Positions 63,654 through 64,000 of a DNA stretch of 64,000 nt are shown piece after piece. Made by a program: the position numbers and the translations under genes. A model generated the notes under the pieces. The model was not told where the DNA came from and made no database searches. It was given only the letters and a program-made list of their open reading frames with translations. Source of the stretch: DASSTY01 sp035760645 (GTDB taxonomy: Bacteria; Gemmatimonadota; Gemmatimonadetes; Gemmatimonadales; GWC2-71-9); assembly GCA_035760645.1 (NCBI GenBank), contig DASTSO010000114.1:36631-100630 (forward strand), given 5' to 3'. Position 1 is the stretch's first letter. The number at the start of each line of letters is the position of its first letter.

Positions 63654-64000
<347 letters not shown>

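Overview
This window is a 64-kb piece of a GC-rich (about 70% by eye) diderm bacterial chromosome. Lipopolysaccharide transport (OstA-like protein, LptB), lipid A synthesis (LpxK), BAM (BamA, Skp) and Lol (LolD, LolC/E) genes show an outer membrane. They lie beside ClpC, McsA, McsB and BshC, which are better known from Firmicutes. This mixture, together with multihaem cytochromes and tight gene packing, suggests Gemmatimonadota or a close relative. That assignment is inference; the partial 23S rRNA at the right end could settle it.

Layout. 1-10951 (+): the end of an OstA-like gene, lptB with an unusual N-terminal extension, rpoN, a surface-glycan block (two glycosyltransferases, a flippase-like protein, a YfhO-type membrane protein, a polyprenol-phosphate mannosyltransferase) and dapF. 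10952-11238: a convergent junction with an array of 11-bp direct repeats and an AT-rich 28-mer that looks like a Xer/dif site. Every gene to its left points right and most genes to its right point left, as expected at a replication terminus. 11239-12979 (-): TPR protein, tRNA-Arg(CCU), zinc-ribbon membrane protein. 13263-19972 (+): four consecutive genes for a multihaem cytochrome/beta-barrel electron conduit with about 45 potential haem sites. 20018-28701 (-): apt, acylphosphatase, DedA, pcm, surE, merR, gpsA, plsY, der, a DUF512 radical-SAM protein and a diguanylate cyclase. 28915-31224 (+): formyltransferase, polysaccharide deacetylase and a helical protein. 31320-63354 (-): tRNA-Gly(CCC), phhA, TPR protein, larC, thrC, uvrC, murJ, bshC, methyltransferase, rlmH, gdhA, lpxK, fabZ, skp, bamA, clpC, mcsB, mcsA, lolD, lolC/E, lysS, prfB (with a recoding site), zinc-finger protein, GGDEF protein, a Clp-N/Ca2+:H+ antiporter fusion, a Trm112-like protein and era. 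63385-64000 (-): rRNA operon terminator, 5S rRNA and the 3' end of 23S rRNA.

How the parts fit. The minus-strand envelope block (murJ, lpxK, fabZ, skp, bamA, lolD, lolC/E) with lptB builds the outer membrane. McsA/McsB/ClpC form an arginine-phosphorylation proteolysis module beside it. The cytochrome cluster could carry electrons from the inner-membrane quinol pool through the periplasm and outer membrane. Neighbouring genes are often coupled by 4-nt ATGA/GTGA or 1-nt TGATG overlaps, so most runs are probably operons.

The best candidates for undescribed biology are the dif-like site with its repeat array, the four-gene cytochrome conduit with a fused 20-haem NapC-like protein, and the Clp-N/antiporter fusion. 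No insertion sequence, prophage or CRISPR array was recognised.
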